The position numbers and the translations under genes were made by a program. The notes under the pieces are model-generated. The model worked only from the letters and a program-made list of their open reading frames with translations, was not told the origin of the DNA and ran no database searches. Positions 44,786 to 54,404 of a stretch of 64,000 nt of DNA are shown here, piece by piece. The number at the start of each line of letters is the position of its first letter. Positions within the stretch are counted from its first letter, which is position 1. The DNA lies in the NCBI GenBank assembly GCA_951812305.1, contig CATOSB010000011.1, positions 496,001 to 560,000 on the forward strand. Direction: 5' to 3'. Origin of the DNA: an uncultured Paracoccaceae bacterium (GTDB taxonomy: Bacteria > Pseudomonadota > Alphaproteobacteria > Rhodobacterales > Rhodobacteraceae).

Positions 44786-45268
44786 TTACGGCTTGAATAT
44801 CATACACGTCGTCGACCCGGTCGCATAGAGTTTGCCGTCCTGGGCGTCACGAATTACGCCGACGGCTACGCCGGTTGACCGGCCTGAATGCTGCACAGTT
44901 CCTTCTGCAACAATCGCGGTTTCGATCGGTAAGGCGCGCGTTATGTTAACTTTGTACTCTAACGTCGTGTAAATTGATCCTTTTGGAACGCGCGTCATGA
45001 TTGCGCAGGCCATGCAACTGTCGAGCAGTGTTCCATACCAACCGCCGTGTAACGTTCCCATCGGGTTCATGGATTCGAATTTCGGTTTGCCGCGAAATAC
45101 AATCCGGCCCTCTTCCACGACATCCAGCCAATAATTCAGCGTCCGGCCAATTGGTGGCGACGGAATCGTACCGTCGCGAACGCCTTCCATGAATTGAAGG
45201 CCGGACATGGACAGGATTTCGTTCGGTGCGGGGAGTTCTTCGGGACCATGTGCGTAGTATCGTGTCAT
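44786..45268 (-). CDS. PaaI-family hotdog thioesterase
   Basis: 160 residues from MTRYYAHGPEELPAPNEIL. The motif NPMGTLHGGWYGTLLDSCMACAI is the PaaI/4-hydroxybenzoyl-CoA thioesterase II active-site helix, followed by EYKVNITRALP and GRSTGVAVGVI. It hydrolyses an acyl-CoA thioester, substrate unknown. It follows metF on the same strand, and an IS256 element has inserted 28 bp before its start codon, which probably uncouples it from the metF transcript. The longer in-frame start inside the IS was rejected. Confidence 0.88.
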   Translation of the reverse strand: MTRYYAHGPEELPAPNEILSMSGLQFMEGVRDGTIPSPPIGRTLNYWLDVVEEGRIVFRGKPKFESMNPMGTLHGGWYGTLLDSCMACAIMTRVPKGSIYTTLEYKVNITRALPIETAIVAEGTVQHSGRSTGVAVGVIRDAQDGKLYATGSTTCMIFKP

Positions 45269-45296
45269 GCCCAGATTGCTTGCACTGCAATCCGCC

Positions 45297-46682
45297 GAGT
45301 TATTGTCAAATCTGGTGTTTGCGGGATCTTTCATGCGGCGGCGGTTTCGGTCTGGGTTTGCTTGATGCCGTCTTTGAAATTGACGCCTTGGATGACGTCG
45401 GCGAGATGATTGAAGCCGCGAAGTTTGCGCCAGTTTTGTTCGGCGCACTGCCCCAGTTTGAAGATCATGTGGAGCATGCCGTCGCGGGCCAGACAGCCCT
45501 TTGAGCGCTTGGTGCGATGACGGATCGTGGCAAAGGCGGATTCAATTGGATTGGTCGTTCGGATGCTTTGCCAATGCATTGCGGGAAAATCGTAGAATGC
45601 CAGCAGTTCGGTTCGATCTTTCTGAAGCGAGGCGGTGGCTTTGGGGTACTTGTCTTCAAACGTTTTCACGAAGAGATCGAACGCTTGTTCAGCTGACTTG
45701 CGCGTTTCAGCGCGCCAGATATCGTGCAGCATCGTTTTGGCTTTTGGCTGGGTGGACTTGGGAAAACAGTTGAGGACGTTGCCCGTCTTATGCACCCAGC
45801 AGCGTTGTTGAGGTGTGCCCGGATAGGTTTCTTCAAGAGCGGCCCAGAATCCCAGAGCACCGTCTCCGATGGCCAATTTTGGAGTGTTGAGACCGCGTTC
45901 TCTGAGGCCGATTAGAACCTCCCTCCAGCTCTGTGTGCTTTCACGAGTGCCGTCCTCGATTGCCAGAAATTGTTTCTGACCACGGGTATTTACGCCGATC
46001 ACGACCAGCGCGCACAACTTGTGATCCTCGCCGCGTAAGCCACTGTGAATACCGTCGGCCCAGATGTAGACCCACTCGTCTTGGGACAGGTCTGCGGTGC
46101 GCCACGCCCTGTATTCAGCGGCCCATTCGGCCTTCAATCTGGCAACTGTTTTGGCCGAAAATCCGGTGGCATTAGCCCCGAGCAAACCCTTCAGCGCCGT
46201 TCCCATTTCGCCAGTGGAAATGCCTTTGAGGTAGAGCCAGGGGATCGCAGCCTGCAGCGTCTTGGTCTTGCGCACGTAGGGCGGTACGAGCGCGGAGCGG
46301 AAACTCACTGGCTTGCCGGTTTTCGAGCGTATCTTTGGAATCTCTACGGTCACAGGTCCAACACCCGTTTGGATTTCACGGGCGGGATGACTGCCATTAC
46401 GTACCACCCCGGCGCGCCCGTCTGGTGTTTTGAGGTGAGCAAAGCGATCCATCAATTCCGCAAGCTCAGTTTGAACGGCGGCTTGGATCAGAGCCTGCGC
46501 GCCCGTGCGCAAAAGCTCAGTCAACGGATCAAGGCTGACCTCTCGACCGGCAAATTCAACGATGTTAGTCTCGTCCATGGTGGTGCGTCCTTCTTGGGTC
46601 GGATTGGGTTTTTGCAAAAACAATCCAAACAGATGCACCGCCAACACTCAAACCACGCGAACACCAGATTCAGCCATAACTC
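45297..46682 (-). mobile_element. IS256-family element, copy 1 (complete, with target duplication)
   Basis: 1386 bp with imperfect inverted repeats that both start GAGTTAT and share AATCTGGTGTT. It is flanked by the 9-bp duplication CAATCCGCC (45288-45296 and 46683-46691). It sits in the short gap between metF and the thioesterase gene. Confidence 0.95.
45331..46578 (-). CDS. IS256-family transposase (mutator type)
   Basis: 415 residues from MDETNIVEFAGREVSLDPL (ATG at 46578, after AAGGACGCACCACC). Features are LVPPYVRKTKTLQAAIPWLYLKGIST, D175 (WADGIHSG), D239 (IGDGALGFW) and a conserved glutamate in TNPIESAFATIRHR. The frame is open further upstream to 46647, with no ribosome site. Confidence 0.95.
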   Translation of the reverse strand: MDETNIVEFAGREVSLDPLTELLRTGAQALIQAAVQTELAELMDRFAHLKTPDGRAGVVRNGSHPAREIQTGVGPVTVEIPKIRSKTGKPVSFRSALVPPYVRKTKTLQAAIPWLYLKGISTGEMGTALKGLLGANATGFSAKTVARLKAEWAAEYRAWRTADLSQDEWVYIWADGIHSGLRGEDHKLCALVVIGVNTRGQKQFLAIEDGTRESTQSWREVLIGLRERGLNTPKLAIGDGALGFWAALEETYPGTPQQRCWVHKTGNVLNCFPKSTQPKAKTMLHDIWRAETRKSAEQAFDLFVKTFEDKYPKATASLQKDRTELLAFYDFPAMHWQSIRTTNPIESAFATIRHRTKRSKGCLARDGMLHMIFKLGQCAEQNWRKLRGFNHLADVIQGVNFKDGIKQTQTETAAA

Positions 46683-46710
46683 CAATCCGCCCACTGCAAG
46701 TGGAATAATG

Positions 46711-47577
46711 TTACGCGACGTGGCGCAGTTGCACTTCTGGCATAAAGCCGAGCGCGTGCGCGACTTCTTTCGTAAGATGCGGCTTGTTGAGTGTGTAAAA
46801 ATGCAAATCCTCGACACCACCTTCGATCAGATCGCTGCAAAGTTCGGTGCAGAGCGAGATCGCCAAAAGGTCGTGGCGGTCGTCGCGGATCGCTTTGTCA
46901 AACATGTCTGGCAGCCATGAAGGCACATGCGCACCGCAACGTTTCGCGAAAGCGTTTGTCCCCTTCCAATTCTCAATTGGCAGGATGCCAGGGATAATTG
47001 GGGCATCGATCCCGGCGGCAGCACAGGAATCGCGGAAGCGGAAGAATGTTTCGGCCTCAAAGAAGAACTGTGTAATGGCGGAGTTTGCGCCTGCGTCAAT
47101 CTTGCATTTCAGCCAATCCACATCCGCGTCGGCTTCGTTTGCCTCGGGATGGGCGTCGGGATAGGCGCCGACGCGGATGTGGAACTTGTTCAGTTCTGCC
47201 AATGCAGAGATCAGTTCGATGGAATTTCTAAAGCCATCGGGATGCGGCTCGAACGCGCCTTCGCCTTTCGGCGGGTCGCCGCGAAGGGCGACGAGTTCAC
47301 TAACACCCGCTTTGGCATAGCTTTCTGCGATGGAAAGCGTTTCCTCGCGCGACGCGTTCACGCAGGTCAGATGCGCCGCGACATTCAGACCATAGTGGCC
47401 GCCAATCGTTTTCACGGCGTCATGGGTCAGTTCGCGTGTCGTGCCGCCAGCGCCGTATGTGACAGACACGAACTCCGGCGACAGCGGCGCAAGTTCGTTG
47501 ACGGTGTCCCAAAGACGAAACGATCCATCGAGCGAGCTAGGCGGGAAGAATTCAAATGACAGGCGCGGCAGAGACAT
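46711..47577 (-). CDS. metF: Methylenetetrahydrofolate reductase [NAD(P)H]
   Basis: 288-residue FAD-dependent TIM-barrel enzyme that reduces 5,10-methylene-THF to 5-methyl-THF, the methyl donor for methionine. Seen: SFEFFPPSS with the family glutamate, VSVTYGAGGTTRELT, HLTCVNASREE, ALRGDPPKGEG and the QFFFEAETFFRF segment. The start at 47577 (MSLPRLSFEFFPP) has a GGAAAATTCC spacer, and the longer frame to 47649 would include the operator. It is divergent from metR, whose product probably controls it. Confidence 0.95.
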   Translation of the reverse strand: MSLPRLSFEFFPPSSLDGSFRLWDTVNELAPLSPEFVSVTYGAGGTTRELTHDAVKTIGGHYGLNVAAHLTCVNASREETLSIAESYAKAGVSELVALRGDPPKGEGAFEPHPDGFRNSIELISALAELNKFHIRVGAYPDAHPEANEADADVDWLKCKIDAGANSAITQFFFEAETFFRFRDSCAAAGIDAPIIPGILPIENWKGTNAFAKRCGAHVPSWLPDMFDKAIRDDRHDLLAISLCTELCSDLIEGGVEDLHFYTLNKPHLTKEVAHALGFMPEVQLRHVA

Positions 47578-47623
47578 GGAATTTTCCTTGTTCGGTTGAC
47601 CTTTATTCCCATGCGCGCGAATG

Positions 47624-47668
47624 TGAGGCAAATTCATATTCTTCACCAAGGTTATGAGGGTAGACTCA
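47624..47668. promoter_or_regulatory. MetR-type operators between metF and metR
   Basis: TGAGGCAAATTCA (47624-47636) matches the MetR consensus TGAA-N5-TTCA at seven of eight positions. The palindrome TGAGGGTAGACTCA (47655-47668) abuts the metR start codon and could mediate autoregulation. The divergent arrangement of metF with a LysR-type gene is the classic MetR layout. Confidence 0.6.
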
Positions 47669-47669
47669 T

Positions 47670-48575
47670 ATGCACCTCGAGTTTCGGCATTTGCGCACGA
47701 TCAAGGCGATCCATGAATCCGGTGGGTTGGCGCGGGCGGCAGAAATGATGCACATCACGCAATCGGCGCTGTCCCATCAGGTGAAAGGGCTGGAAGAGCA
47801 GGCAGGCGTGGAATTGTTTGTGCGGCGCACAAAGCCATTGAAGCTTTCATCTGCAGGGTTGCGATTGTTGAAACTGGCCGAAAAGGTGTTGCCTGAAGTG
47901 GAGGTGCTGGAGGTCGATTTTCAAGGATTGAAATCAGGCAAGTCGGGGCGATTGCACATCGCTATTGAATGCCATGCCTGTTTTGAGTGGCTGTTTCCGG
48001 TTCTCGAGAATTTTCGCAAGGCATGGCCGGACGTGGACGTCGATATCCGCCCCGGACTTGCCTTCGACGCCATGCCTGCGTTGGAGCGCGAAGAGGTCGA
48101 TCTTGTGGTGTCATCTGATCCTGAGGATCTCGAAGGTGTCGAATTCACGCCGTTGTTCGACTACGAGCCCGTGTTTGTCGCGTCTTCCCAGCATCCGCTG
48201 GCGGAACGAGAGTTCGTGGAAGCCGAGGATTTTCGTGATGAGATGCTTATCACATACCCGGTCGAACGCTCGCGCTTGGATGTGTTCAGCCAGCTTCTGC
48301 TACCGGCCAAGGTGGAGCCTAAGGGCGTCCGCCAAGTTGAGTTGACGGCTGTGATCCTGTTGCTCGTAGTATCAAACCGTGGCGTTGCCGTTTTGCCCGA
48401 TTGGGTGGTACGCGAAGTGCGGTACAACTCAGATTATGTGACCCGTCCGTTGACGAAAACCGGTATGACGCGGCGGCTGTTTGCAGCGACGCGAGATGTG
48501 GATACGACTAAGCCCTTCATGGCGCATCTTTTGCGCTTGGCGCGGACAGAACCGGTGAAGTCGCAGGCCGGCTGA
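47670..48575 (+). CDS. metR: LysR-family regulator, MetR-like
   Basis: 301 residues. N-terminal helix-turn-helix (residues 3-61, LEFRHLRTIKAIHESGGLARAAEMMHITQSALSHQVKGLE) and a substrate-binding domain beginning LHIAIECHACFEWLFPVLENFRKAWPDVDVD, as in MetR, which senses homocysteine. It is expected to activate methionine genes such as metF, which lies divergently next to it. Confidence 0.88.
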   Translation: MHLEFRHLRTIKAIHESGGLARAAEMMHITQSALSHQVKGLEEQAGVELFVRRTKPLKLSSAGLRLLKLAEKVLPEVEVLEVDFQGLKSGKSGRLHIAIECHACFEWLFPVLENFRKAWPDVDVDIRPGLAFDAMPALEREEVDLVVSSDPEDLEGVEFTPLFDYEPVFVASSQHPLAEREFVEAEDFRDEMLITYPVERSRLDVFSQLLLPAKVEPKGVRQVELTAVILLLVVSNRGVAVLPDWVVREVRYNSDYVTRPLTKTGMTRRLFAATRDVDTTKPFMAHLLRLARTEPVKSQAG

Positions 48576-48639
48576 GTTGGGCCTTGGCAATTTATCACGA
48601 AAGGTCTAGGTGGCACGTCTCGCCGCAAGGAGCACCGAA

Positions 48640-49425
48640 ATGCAAGGCAGCGCCAACCTGAACCTGATGATCAAGGCCGCACGAATGGCGGGCCGGTCGT
48701 TGGTAAAGGATTTTCGCGAGGTGGAGAATCTTCAGGTGTCGATGAAAGGCGCAGGCGATTTTGTCAGCCGTGCCGATCTGGCCGCAGACGCGATCATCAA
48801 AGAGGAGTTGTTGGGTGGACGGCCGAATTACGGCTGGCTGGCGGAGGAAAGCGGCAGCGAAGTCGGCAAAGATCCGACACGCCGTTGGATCGTCGATCCG
48901 TTGGACGGGACAACCAATTTTCTGCATGGGCTTCCACATTGGGCAGTGTCGATCGCATTAGAGTTCAAGGGCGAGATTGTGTCGGCAGTGATCTATGATG
49001 CTGCAAAAGACGAGCTGTTCTTTGCCGAGAAAGGGCAAGGCGCGTGGTTGAACGACACGCGCCTGCGCGTGTCCGGTCGCAAGCGTGTGATCGAGGCATT
49101 GTTTGCAACCGGCTTGCCATTTGGCGGACGCAGCGACCTGCCAGAGTCGCTACAGGATATTGCGCGGGTATTACCGGCTTGTTCCGGTGTTCGCCGCATG
49201 GGCGCCGCGGCGCTTGATCTGGCATATGTCGCCGCCGGGCGGTTCGATGGGTTCTGGGAGCGTGGGCTGCACAGTTGGGATATCGCGGCAGGTTTGCTGA
49301 TTGTGAAGGAAGCCGGTGGACTGGTTGAGGCGCTTTCGCCTGGAAACGATCCGCTGGCTGACGGTGCATTGATCGCAGCAAATGCTAAGATTTTCGAAAA
49401 ATTTGCAGGAATCTTGCGCACGTAG
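48640..49425 (+). CDS. suhB: Inositol monophosphatase family protein
   Basis: 261 residues from MQGSANLNLMIKAARMAG, with GCAAGGAG before ATG 48640. Metal-binding motifs are EES (about 71), WIVDPLDGTTNFLHG (about 86-100) and WDIAAG (about 209). It removes phosphate from inositol-1-phosphate or related sugar phosphates using magnesium. SuhB-type members also act in rRNA transcription. The frame open to 48610 lacks a ribosome site. The following gene starts 66 bp later. Confidence 0.9.
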   Translation: MQGSANLNLMIKAARMAGRSLVKDFREVENLQVSMKGAGDFVSRADLAADAIIKEELLGGRPNYGWLAEESGSEVGKDPTRRWIVDPLDGTTNFLHGLPHWAVSIALEFKGEIVSAVIYDAAKDELFFAEKGQGAWLNDTRLRVSGRKRVIEALFATGLPFGGRSDLPESLQDIARVLPACSGVRRMGAAALDLAYVAAGRFDGFWERGLHSWDIAAGLLIVKEAGGLVEALSPGNDPLADGALIAANAKIFEKFAGILRT

Positions 49426-49641
49426 ATGCTGGTCGCAGGAAAATTGGGGGTTTTCCCAATTATTGACACAAATGGCGCCGAAGACGGCATCATGAGAGAG
49501 AGTGCAAATATCAAATCTGAACTGGCGCGATTCGCATCATGTGAATCGGGGGCTGTCACCGTAGACTGGGTTGTGTTGACCGCGGCCGTTGTTGGCCTGG
49601 TCACTGCGATCTTCCTGAACCTCGGCAATGAAACTGCCGAC

Positions 49642-51242
49642 GTAACTCCCAAGCACCCCCCACGTTTGAGTGTTATTGTCAGTTTTATGGTGAGTCGAAT
49701 TTGCCATTTTGCGCGTGTTTTTTTTCTTTCTTGTCTGAATTCTGTGGCGCCGGGTTGATTTCTCTGAATCAGTGGTGGGATGGATCAGGTTGCCGCCCTT
49801 GAACAACTTCTCGCCACGGCTCTGCGTCGGATCGCTGAGCTTGAAGCTGCGTTGGCGAGCATGGCGGAAGAGATCACGGACCTGCGCCGACAGTTGGCCA
49901 AGAACAGCAGCAATAGCAGCAAGCCCCCTTCAAGTGATGGCCTGAAGAAGCCAGCCCCGCGCAGCCTGCGTGGCAAATCCGGAAAGAAAAGTGGCGGCCA
50001 AGTTGGCCACCGGGGCGACACCCTGCGCCAGACGTCAACACCCGACTTTGTCGAACGGCATGAGGCGACGCATTGCAGCGCCTGTCAGAGCGCCCTGACG
50101 GCGGAGATGGTGAAAGGGATCGAGAAGCGTCAGGTGTTCGACTTGCCTGCGCCACGCCTGGAGGTCACCGAGCATCAGGCGGCGGTTTATTGTTGCGACC
50201 ATTGTCGAGCCACGACGACGGCTGGCTTTCCCGATGGCGTGGCCGCGCATGTGCAATATGGCACGCGCATGCGGGCAGTGGCGGTCTATTGCAATGTTCA
50301 GCAGCTGATACCCGAGGATCGGGTCTGCCAGCTTATGCGCGACCTGTTTGGGGCCACCAGCTTGTGCGCGGCCAGCGTGACCAACTGGACGCGCGGCGCG
50401 GCAAATAAGATGGGTGTCGTGGTTGAACACATTCTCGCCCGGCTTGCCGAAGGCGGCGTTCGGCATCTGGACGAGACCGGACTTCGTGTTGCCGGCAAGC
50501 TGCACTGGCTGCACACGATCTGCGATACCGCCTTCACCCATTACCGCATCAGCGCCAAACGCGGTGCTGTTCCAACCTTCCTGACCGGCGGGACGATCAT
50601 TCATGATCACTGGAAACCCTACTACGCCCATATGAGCGGAGTGGACGCCCACGCCCTCTGCGGGGCGCATCACTTGCGCGAACTCAAGGCCATCGAAGAG
50701 ATCGAAAAAGAGCCTTGGGCGACGGAGATGAGCGCAGTGCTTCATAGCGCCAATCAGCTCAGATGCGCGGCTCAGGATCAAGGCGAGACCGAACTCCCGG
50801 AACTGGTTCGCCAGGGTATAGTCACCAGATACATGGCGATCCTCGCCAAGGGGCTCGCCTTCCACGAACGCCAGCCCCCGCTGGCCAAAAGCCCCGGCAC
50901 CCGCGGCCGAAAAGCCAGGCGGCCAGGCCACAACCTGCTCCTCCGCCTGCGTGACTACCGCGATGACGTTTTGCGATTCATCGCCGACTTCGCGGTCCCA
51001 TTCACAAACAATCAGGCCGAACAGGACCTGCGCATGATGAAGCTGCGCATGAAAATCTCGGGCACCTTCCGCACCCTCGAGGGCGCGCGGGTCTTCGCCG
51101 ACATCAGGTCCGTCATCTCGACGGCCAGAAAACACCGGTTCAACATCCTGGAAATCCTGACCCTGTCACCACCTCAGATCATCGCACGGCTCTGACGGAA
51201 CAAAACCCCGCAACCCTATCGGACAGGGTGCTTGGGAGTTAC
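49642..51242 (+). mobile_element. IS66-family element, copy 6 (with 8-bp target duplication)
   Basis: 1601 bp, both ends intact, perfect duplication CTGCCGAC (49634-49641 and 51243-51250). A recent insertion. Confidence 0.98.
49780..51195 (+). CDS. IS66-family transposase
   Basis: 471 residues, identical in translation to copy 1 (Gln-365 form). Confidence 0.96.
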   Translation: MDQVAALEQLLATALRRIAELEAALASMAEEITDLRRQLAKNSSNSSKPPSSDGLKKPAPRSLRGKSGKKSGGQVGHRGDTLRQTSTPDFVERHEATHCSACQSALTAEMVKGIEKRQVFDLPAPRLEVTEHQAAVYCCDHCRATTTAGFPDGVAAHVQYGTRMRAVAVYCNVQQLIPEDRVCQLMRDLFGATSLCAASVTNWTRGAANKMGVVVEHILARLAEGGVRHLDETGLRVAGKLHWLHTICDTAFTHYRISAKRGAVPTFLTGGTIIHDHWKPYYAHMSGVDAHALCGAHHLRELKAIEEIEKEPWATEMSAVLHSANQLRCAAQDQGETELPELVRQGIVTRYMAILAKGLAFHERQPPLAKSPGTRGRKARRPGHNLLLRLRDYRDDVLRFIADFAVPFTNNQAEQDLRMMKLRMKISGTFRTLEGARVFADIRSVISTARKHRFNILEILTLSPPQIIARL

Positions 51243-51303
51243 CTGCCGACTACAGTGAAAGAATCGGCAGCCACATGTCATCGCAAGGGATCAAGACGTC
51301 TTA

Positions 51304-51669
51304 CTAGTCGTCTGAGGGATGGTTTATCCCGTCAACCCAAGGGATGTCGCCAAGGTCACGAGGATTCACGCCTTCCAGCGCGCCAGTGTTCACGCCGTAT
51401 TCGTTCGGATTCGAGCGGCGTTTGTGATGGGTGTAAATCCCACAGGTCTTGCAAAAATAATGCTCGGCCGTCTGGGTTCCCCATTGATAAAGCGTCAAGT
51501 TGTCGGCTCCCTTGACGACTTCAAGGTCGTCCATGACCACTGTGGCTGGCGCAACCCCGCGACGGCGACAGAACGAACAATCGCAACGGCGCGCAGTGTT
51601 TAGACCATCAAGCAATTTCACGCGCAATTCGACCGCGCCGCAATGGCATGTAAGTTTTTGGGCTGTCAT
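51304..51669 (-). CDS. GFA family protein
   Basis: 121 residues. Zinc-binding cysteines appear as CHCGAVE (near residue 9), CDCSFC (about 29-34) and CKTCG (about 73-77), the pattern of the GFA/CENP-V fold (named after glutathione-dependent formaldehyde-activating enzyme). Actual activity varies within the family and is not known here. Its start overlaps the stop of the rhomboid gene by 4 bp, so the two are translationally coupled. Confidence 0.9.
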   Translation of the reverse strand: MTAQKLTCHCGAVELRVKLLDGLNTARRCDCSFCRRRGVAPATVVMDDLEVVKGADNLTLYQWGTQTAEHYFCKTCGIYTHHKRRSNPNEYGVNTGALEGVNPRDLGDIPWVDGINHPSDD

Positions 51670-52409
51670 CGGCGCCTCGTAACTTTCGGTATGCTGGATT
51701 GTGCGAAATTGTACTTGGCCTCTGGGTGATCAGGGTGGCCTTCGGTGCGTTGCCAGAATGCTTGACCTCCCAGTCGCAACCAGACGGACAATGTCAGAAC
51801 AAATCCGGCCACGAAACCGCCAGCATGAGCCCAATACGCGACCCCGCCGCCAGTTGCGTCAGTGATTACGCCGTTGATCAGTTGCAGCACAAACCAAAGC
51901 CCAAGCATCACCCACGCAGGCAACGGAAAGATTCTGACGAAAATGATTATGATGATCAGGATGTCAACGCGAGCACGGGGGAACAACAACAGGTAGCCAC
52001 CCATAACTCCGGCGATCGCACCGGACGCTCCCACAGTTGGAATGGCCGAGGACGGGTCGGCGATAACGTGGAAAAATCCCGCTGCGACACCACCAGCCAG
52101 ATAGAAAAGCAAGAAACCGATATGGCCCATAATGTCTTCGAGATTGTCGCCGAAGATCCATAAAAACAGCATGTTGCCGATGATGTGCATCCAGCCGCCA
52201 TGCAGGAACATCGACGTGACAAGCGTGCCCAGGTTACGTCCATCGGCGACATTTTCCGGCAACAGCGCCCATTCAGAATAGAACCGAAAGAGGCTTTGAT
52301 CCGTCGAGGCCGGGTAATAAGCCAGAAAGACGACCGTATTAATCGCGATCAAAGCGTATGTAACGAACGGTGTGCGTTCCGAAGGGTTATGATCGCGGAT
52401 CGGGAACAT
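51666..52409 (-). CDS. Rhomboid-family intramembrane serine protease
   Basis: 247 residues with six predicted membrane helices. The catalytic dyad is S129 in GASGAIAG and H195 in [20 protein letters not shown] is the conserved loop and helix 2 motif. It cleaves membrane-embedded substrates in the inner membrane, target unknown. First gene of a pair with the GFA gene. It is separated by 88 bp from divergent tRNA-Leu. Confidence 0.93.
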   Translation of the reverse strand: MFPIRDHNPSERTPFVTYALIAINTVVFLAYYPASTDQSLFRFYSEWALLPENVADGRNLGTLVTSMFLHGGWMHIIGNMLFLWIFGDNLEDIMGHIGFLLFYLAGGVAAGFFHVIADPSSAIPTVGASGAIAGVMGGYLLLFPRARVDILIIIIIFVRIFPLPAWVMLGLWFVLQLINGVITDATGGGVAYWAHAGGFVAGFVLTLSVWLRLGGQAFWQRTEGHPDHPEAKYNFAQSSIPKVTRRR

Positions 52410-52497
52410 GGGGGTTTATTGGCGTCCGCCTTGCGCCCGTCAAGGGGCGGTGTTTCGCGGTGGAACTCAATTCGAAATCGGGTAGAAAGCCGGAAAT

Positions 52498-52583
52498 GCC
52501 CGCGTGGTGGAATGGTAGACACAGGGGACTTAAAATCCCCAGGCAGGAATGCCGTGCCGGTTCGAGTCCGGCCGCGGGTACCA
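52498..52583 (+). tRNA. tRNA-Leu (anticodon UAA)
   Basis: 86-nt type II tRNA. The acceptor stem GCCCGCG pairs with CGCGGGT (one G-T). The anticodon stem GGGGA/TCCCC encloses loop CTTAAAA with TAA at 52531-52533. A long variable arm follows, then the T arm CCGGTTCGAGTCCGG and an encoded CCA. A tyrosine integrase gene begins 100 bp downstream, so this tRNA is the likely attachment site of a genomic island. Confidence 0.96.
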
Positions 52584-52941
52584 ATAAAAACAATAACTTA
52601 ACGTAATTCTTGACTGCAAGAGATGACCTGAAATACCCTTACACAAAGCTTACACATTGTGTCACACAGGGAGTCGGTTGCGTATGGCAGAACAAAAGCA
52701 CTCGATTCTGGGCGGCAAGGTGCATGTCTACAAACGGCCCGATAGCCCGATCTGGCAGTGTTCAACCTACCTACAAGGAAAGAACCGCCGGGTATCTAGC
52801 AAGGAAATAAGCCTGTCAGCAGCCAAGGACTTCGCTGAGGACTGGTATCTCGATCTGATGGGAAAAAAGCGGGACGGGACATTGGTCGCTGGGACCCTGT
52901 TTAACCCCGATTCTGGATAAGACGTTGGCGTCACCAGTGCA

Positions 52942-53382
52942 CTACTCGACAGAATTTTTTCGTAGTTTTTTGATTCGTTTTTTACGATACTCGTTGACCC
53001 TTTTTCGCAGAGGGTTGCGATGAGGGATTTCCACCATTGTTATGGAAATGATCCTCGGTTCTCTCAAAGCCTCATTTGGCTCCAGTTCAACGGCAATTCC
53101 GCCAAACTCTCCAAGAAATAGAACATTTGAAACGGTTTCGTGATCTGCTTTGAATGTATCAGGGTCATTTTTCCGTACGTGTTTCGGGATGATCACCTGA
53201 AAGGGAGTGGCAGCCATCAGATCGAGCACAAGTGTCATGGTTCTTTTAGGGAGCGCAGCCAGTTCATTGAGCTTATCCGTGAGGGCGTAGAAACGGTTGG
53301 GGTCCTCTTCCATCATGTCGAACATGAGGTCCCGGATCTTCTCATAAGCGAGATCTTCGTTGATTGGGAAGTTGTTCTCCAT
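52942..53382 (-). CDS. IS982 passenger protein, unknown function
   Basis: Same 146-residue protein as at 14560-15000, unchanged in translation. Its conservation in three copies suggests it is still under selection or only recently spread. Confidence 0.75.
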   Translation of the reverse strand: MENNFPINEDLAYEKIRDLMFDMMEEDPNRFYALTDKLNELAALPKRTMTLVLDLMAATPFQVIIPKHVRKNDPDTFKADHETVSNVLFLGEFGGIAVELEPNEALREPRIISITMVEIPHRNPLRKRVNEYRKKRIKKLRKNSVE

Positions 53383-53510
53383 GGCGCGCACCTTTTGCCC
53401 CGTGTTGACCAGCCTGAATGCCCCCGTGATTAGTATGGGGTGAGAGGGGTTTCCAGGTACGTTGCCCCATGATTCAAGGTTCAAAAGCGACACAATATGG
53501 ACCGCCACTC

Positions 53511-54404
53511 ATGTCGATCACTAACACCGCACTTTTTGTCTGTCTCGATGATTTTGCAAAAACCTACGAGGACTGGGAGCGCCACCGGTTGATCCCCTCG
53601 GGTCGTCAGAGGCTTCGCTCCGGCAAGCTGACCCTGGGGGAGAGCCTGTTCATCATGGTCTTGTTTCACTTGTCGCCGTTCAAGGACTTCAAACATTATT
53701 GGATTTATGGCGTTGAGCAGAAATACCGTGACTGCTTTGGCACCCTCCCGAGCTATGGTCGGTTTGTCAGCCTCATGCCAAGATTAATGGTGCCGTTTTG
53801 CATACTGCTGCACTGCTTCAGCGGTGAAAAAACCGGCGTCTATTTTGCCGACAGCACTAAGCTCGCGGTCTGCCACAATGCCCGCATTAATCGAAACAAG
53901 GTCTTCAAGGGGCTGGCAAAGCGCGGTCGCAGCACAATGGGCTGGTTCTTTGGCTTCAAACTGCATCTAATCATCAACAACAAGGGGGAGATCATGGCCG
54001 TCAAAATCACGGCAGGTAATGTCGATGATCGAAAGCCGTTTGAAGCCATGATCGCGGGCCCCGAAGGCAAAATATTTGCTGATAAGGGCTATATCTCCAA
54101 ATCCCTCTTCCAACGGCTCTGGCAGCGTGGGCTCCACCTCGTCACCGGCATTCGCCGCAACATGAAAAACTATCTCCTGCCAATCCTGAACAAAATCCTG
54201 TTGCGAAGGCGGTTCATCATCGAAACTCTGTTCGATAAGTTGAAAACCAGCATGGGACTGGAACACACTCGACACAGATCGCCTGCCAACGCATTCGTAC
54301 ACCTCATCTCGTGTGTCGCAGCCTATATGCTCGGGAAAACCAAAGTTAAAATGGGACCCATAACCGTGCCGGAAACAATCAGGCAGGTCGAATACCAGAT
54401 ATAG
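53511..54404 (+). CDS. IS982-family transposase
   Basis: 297 residues, as copy A, with two substitutions: Thr for Asn at 78 (GTLPS) and Pro for Leu at 184 (AGPEG). Catalytic residues are unchanged. The proline lies a few residues before the second catalytic aspartate and might affect activity. Confidence 0.95.
   Translation: MSITNTALFVCLDDFAKTYEDWERHRLIPSGRQRLRSGKLTLGESLFIMVLFHLSPFKDFKHYWIYGVEQKYRDCFGTLPSYGRFVSLMPRLMVPFCILLHCFSGEKTGVYFADSTKLAVCHNARINRNKVFKGLAKRGRSTMGWFFGFKLHLIINNKGEIMAVKITAGNVDDRKPFEAMIAGPEGKIFADKGYISKSLFQRLWQRGLHLVTGIRRNMKNYLLPILNKILLRRRFIIETLFDKLKTSMGLEHTRHRSPANAFVHLISCVAAYMLGKTKVKMGPITVPETIRQVEYQI

Larger units (their letters stand above)
49492..51307 (+). pseudogene. Flp-pilin-like small protein, split by IS66 copy 6
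   Basis: The gene runs from ATG 49492 to 49641, is interrupted by IS66, and resumes at 51251 after the 8-bp duplication CTGCCGAC. Removing the insertion gives a 68-residue protein with the segment ESGAVTVDWVVLTAAVVGLVTAIFLNL, which resembles the membrane helix of short Flp/Tad-type pilins. A cleavable pilin leader is not obvious. The rebuilt 3' end overlaps the convergent GFA gene by 4 bp. The insertion removes the last 18 residues. Confidence 0.75.
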
